From Ectocarpus siliculosus (taxonomy: Eukaryota > Sar > Phaeophyceae > Ectocarpales > Ectocarpaceae), in assembly GCA_000310025.1 (NCBI GenBank), contig FN649742.1, forward strand, positions 3,580,118 through 3,644,117: a stretch of DNA of 64,000 nt, given 5' to 3'. The notes beneath the pieces were generated by a model, which searched no databases, had not been told where the DNA came from, and saw nothing but the letters and a program-made list of their open reading frames with translations. Position numbers and translations under genes: made by a program. Positions 60,883-64,000 of the stretch are shown one piece after another; position 1 is the first letter of the stretch, and each line of letters starts with the position of its first letter.

Positions 60883-61635
60883 CGGCTGATCGGTTTTGCT
60901 GGCGCCAATCAATTTTGTAAGTACACACGTGCCGGCGAACCAGAGCAGGAGTGCCGGTACATGGAATCTTCAGTAGTATACGCAGCAAAATTGATGAAGA
61001 AAACATATGGGATAAAGTATTCAATCCGTGCTTTGGGGTTAGGGTTAGGGACAGGGTCTGTGTGCCCCCCTGCCTATTCTCTCTCTAGATAATCTTTAAA
61101 AAAATCCTGCGTAGGCGGTCCTTTGTGGTCCGGAAATGGGCCATCGCCATCGCCGTCCTAGATTCTGCCGCGTTCCCAATTGTTTCTTTGGGCGCGAGAT
61201 TGGGATCTGAGCTCTTGTGTGTTTCCCTCTCACAGTTGGTATCCAGTACAGGCGTCTACGGCCTGAAGAGAGATGAGGCAGAACGGATTTTTAAGAGAAC
61301 AACAGTAGTGGCTAGTCCTGGCCATGAACGATACGTGCAGTCTGTACCCCCCTGGGGGGAGGGGTTGGGGAGGGACGGTCGATTCGGCCCGTGGATTTGC
61401 AGAAAAAGATGCTGCCATGGTTGCAATTTCTACGTGGAGGTCGCCGCCGCTGTCGCCACCGCCGACTCAAACAAAACCTACTCCCCATAAACACCGCATG
61501 ATCTCGTCGCCACGGCCGACTCAAAGAACTTACCCATAACCATCGAATGACCTCGTCGCCGACGCGGCTCCCACTGCCGTCGGCTCCAATCGCCTCAACA
61601 CCTATCTACAATCTACTATCTCCTATGTCTGCGGC
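60883..61635. other. Convergent intergenic region
   Basis: The spacer between the stop codons of the carrier gene (+) and the MYG1-family gene (-). It contains the TTAGGG pair at 61039-61050 and several CGCCGCCGC(T)GTCGCC stretches. No additional gene is seen. Confidence 0.6.
61036..61050 (+). repeat. Interstitial telomere-like TTAGGG repeats
   Basis: GGGTTAGGGTTAGGG, in a context (GGGATAAAGTATTCAATC upstream) shared with the copy at 55557. Confidence 0.6.
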
Positions 61636-63732
61636 CTAGGTCGCCGCCGCTGCTGCAAGCTCAAGCGACTTGGAGGCCATGGCCATGGCCCCGGCCTTGC
61701 TGGCGTTGCCGCCGATGAAACCGTTGACGTGAACGAAAACGCCTCCCTCTATGCCGGACGCCTCCGACAACTCCTTGTCCCGCAGGCCAAGCCACGGCTT
61801 CGCCAGAGGCAGGCGGAGAGCGAAGGAGCCCTCCGACACGGGCACCGCCTGATCGATCGATTGACCACGGCAGAAAAAGAGACCATACAAAATCATTCGA
61901 CGCCAATGGTTTGCAAGCACAATAGCCTAAAATCAGCAGCAGCAGCATAACTGAATGTGAGAAAGAACACAACAGACAGTTTTCACACACAACGTTGCAA
62001 CCGTGTGTCTGTGTTTTCACCCGTCCATCCCCCACGAGTTCAGTCTAGAGTGGCGCATGAACATCATCGCTTATTGAGTTTCTCTCTCTGCCAGAAAAAC
62101 TGATTTCAGATAAGCCCTTTTGTCCGCCCCACTTGCCAGTTGTTCGTTCAACCAATGCCTCACCTCTCTTTTGCGCACGCGGGCAAGGTCTCACCTGTAT
62201 TCGCCATTTCCCTGCGGGGTCCCCCTCGGCGTAGAGGACATACTTGAGTTCCCCCGCGATCCCCATCTCTTCCTCGAGCTCGAGGAGGTGACCCTTCCAG
62301 GGACAGAAGCCCGTGAGAACCATAATCTGGGTGGAGCACAGCAGACGCCATTGACGCACGACATAGAAGTACATCCAATGTAGAACGGCAAAACTAATTT
62401 GTGTGTTTCGTTAAGCTGTTGTACTCGAGATGTTCCTCTCCTTGTCGCCATGTTTTGTTCATGCTCGCTCGAGATGTGAGGAGCAGTCAAAAATATTACA
62501 ACGCACGGAAATGCAGGGAGTCCAAAACAAAAAGGCAAACACCCCCCCCCTGGTTGGGCCCCAGATCATGTCCCTTAGAATCGTTTTCCGTTTCTAGCAA
62601 CACCGAGACGGACGTCTCTCTATCGGTCGGCCGGTTAGTGCGGTCACAAAAAACGAGCCCTGAAACACACAATTAAACAAAAACTAACGAGACGATAACC
62701 AACTAACTTCCCGCCGGCGACAACAACAGCGAGGCAGCTAAACAATGTGGGAAGACGGGGCGAGCGAGCGCCTCACTCCTCCCAAAGCTTCCACGTTACC
62801 TCTCCCGATGGGTGGTCCTCCTTGCGCCTTGCCAACGACTCCGCCACGATTGCCCTCCCGGGCCACCACGACTTGGCCAGCCCCTGGACGTAGCGGCACA
62901 GCTCGCCACCGGTGAGCGACATGGCCTTCTTGAAGCGAGCGTTGGGGCCGTCGGGGCCTTCAGGGTCTGAGGGCTCGTTCCAGCTGCGGCGAGCAAGCAA
63001 GAGAGAGAGAGAGAGGTATAGGCAATGGGGCGAGAGGGGAAGGAGGGAAGACAACAATCGTGTGTAGCACGCAGGAGAGAGAGGGGGAGTGGTGAGCGGT
63101 GTAGACAACGAGGAGAGAGGGAGAGGAGGAAAAACAATGATGTGTGGCAAGCCGGAGAGAGCGGGGGGGAGTGCTGGCAGTGACGAGAGAGGAAGAAGAG
63201 TAAAAACAAGAACTGGGACAAGAAGGGTGAGATCAAAACACGAGCACCATGTGTCCAGACGAAACAAGAACGGGAGGTTTGCAACGACAGCACGGCGAGC
63301 GAAAAAAACACGGGGACGACGACGACGACGACGACGGCGACAGCATCAACATTGCCAGCAAGGACAGTAACAAAAGCGAAGACAACCACGACAACATCAC
63401 GATCAAGATCAACAGCGTCAACACCATCGCCAACAATTAGCAACGACAACCACAACATCAACAACAAAGGGCCAACAACCACGACGACTACAACGACAAC
63501 CGCCAGCAACAAGGGCGAAGAGAAGAGCCGGGAAGGGGCCGGCCGAATGTGTGTGGGAACTCTTCGCCGAATCCTGTCGTGGCAGAGGACACTTCTCCAC
63601 CCGCCGACCCACCCACCTCGGGTTGAGCTGGCCCACCCTAGCGCTGAGGTGCGAAGAGACGTCGTAGCTCAGGTCCGCTCCCTTGGCCACATCCACTCCG
63701 TTGTCGATGCCGTCGATGTGTTCGACAAAGTT
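61636..63732 (-). CDS. MYG1-family (DHH-type) exonuclease, C-terminal part
   Basis: Four exons, all in phase: 63732-63617, 62983-62800, 62326-62195, 61848-61636 (TAG), giving 214 residues. The N-terminal exons lie beyond the right edge or are not recognisable. MYG1 proteins (UPF0160) are DHH-superfamily 3'-5' RNA exonucleases, reported in the nucleus and mitochondria of animals. Matching motifs in order: NFVEHIDGIDNGVD, DVSSHLSARVGQLNP, WNEPSDPEG, GFCPWKGHLLELEEE, LKYVLYAEGDPAGKWRIQ, AVPVSEGSFALRLPL, WLGLRDKELSEASGIEGG and VFVHVNGFIGGN. The DHH catalytic half is therefore outside what can be read here. The tail after GFIGGN ends in an alanine run. Confidence 0.88.
63314..63339. repeat. (GAC)n microsatellite
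   Basis: About eight GAC units, in the intron between MYG1 exons 63732-63617 and 62983-62800. This intron is otherwise rich in GA and CAA simple sequence. Confidence 0.85.
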
Positions 63733-64000
63733 CTGATCCGGTCGACGAGGAGGGTATAGGCGGCGGAGAAGGGGAGAGTGATATGGTATCGCAAATGTCA
63801 AAAAGGAGGGGCGGAGGGAGAGGGAGAAGGAGAGGGGAAGGGAAAGGGAGAAGGAGAGACAGCGACAACAAAGGGGGAACAGAGGCACGAAGAATAAGAG
63901 GGAGCGGGGTCGGGGGGGGTGGGGGCAAAGAGAGAGGGTTAGAGGGAGAGAACGCGTAGGCTTTGGAGCGAGAGGGGGGGGGGGGGGGGGGGGGGGGGAG
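63733..64000. other. Intronic purine-rich sequence ending in poly-G
   Basis: GGGAGA-rich sequence on the + strand, probably the intron upstream of the first visible MYG1 exon. The last roughly 25 bases are a G run, which may mark poor sequence at a contig or gap edge. Confidence 0.5.

Overview
The window is eukaryotic nuclear DNA, most likely from a brown alga (Ectocarpus-like stramenopile). Evidence: genes are split into many short exons with standard GT-AG junctions and introns of about 0.3-6 kb. One gene starts with a signal peptide followed by an Ala-Phe cleavage motif, the pre-sequence used for import into red-derived secondary plastids. A centriolar FOP-type gene points to a flagellated cell. 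Introns are full of poly-C/poly-G runs, CAG/CTG runs and retroelement debris. Species identity is inference. Gene models were built by hand from splice signals, reading-frame continuity and family resemblance.

Seven protein genes can be supported. (1) 1-9357 +, the 3' part of a WD40-repeat plus fibronectin-III protein. (2) 10920-20408 +, a FOP/CEP43-like centriolar protein with a 6-kb intron holding a foldback element, a Helitron relic and other repeats. (3) 23213-32808 -, a complete 12-exon gene for a plastid-targeted protein with six S1 RNA-binding domains. (4) 33305-42293 +, a leucine-rich-repeat protein with an acidic C-terminus built of tandem EW..GF repeats. (5) 44317-54771 -, a complete 11-exon VAP (MSP domain, coiled coil, C-terminal membrane anchor). 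(6) 56509-60882 +, a mitochondrial carrier (SLC25) lacking only its first exon. (7) 61636-63732 -, the C-terminal part of a MYG1-family nuclease that runs off the right edge.

The genes are housekeeping genes of different compartments (centriole, plastid, ER contact sites, mitochondria) and show no sign of acting in one pathway. Genes 3 and 4 diverge from a roughly 0.5-kb spacer; genes 2/3, 4/5 and 6/7 converge.

The most notable non-genic signal is a family of elements sharing a roughly 70-base 3' end (core GGTCAATGGTCTAACGACTA) that usually finishes in a run of C. One copy keeps the C-terminal part of a non-LTR retrotransposon ORF. At least seven further tails or fragments occur, several in gene sense orientation 20-130 bases upstream of a 3' splice site. 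A 100-N gap with a homopolymer-corrupted flank lies inside an intron of gene 3.
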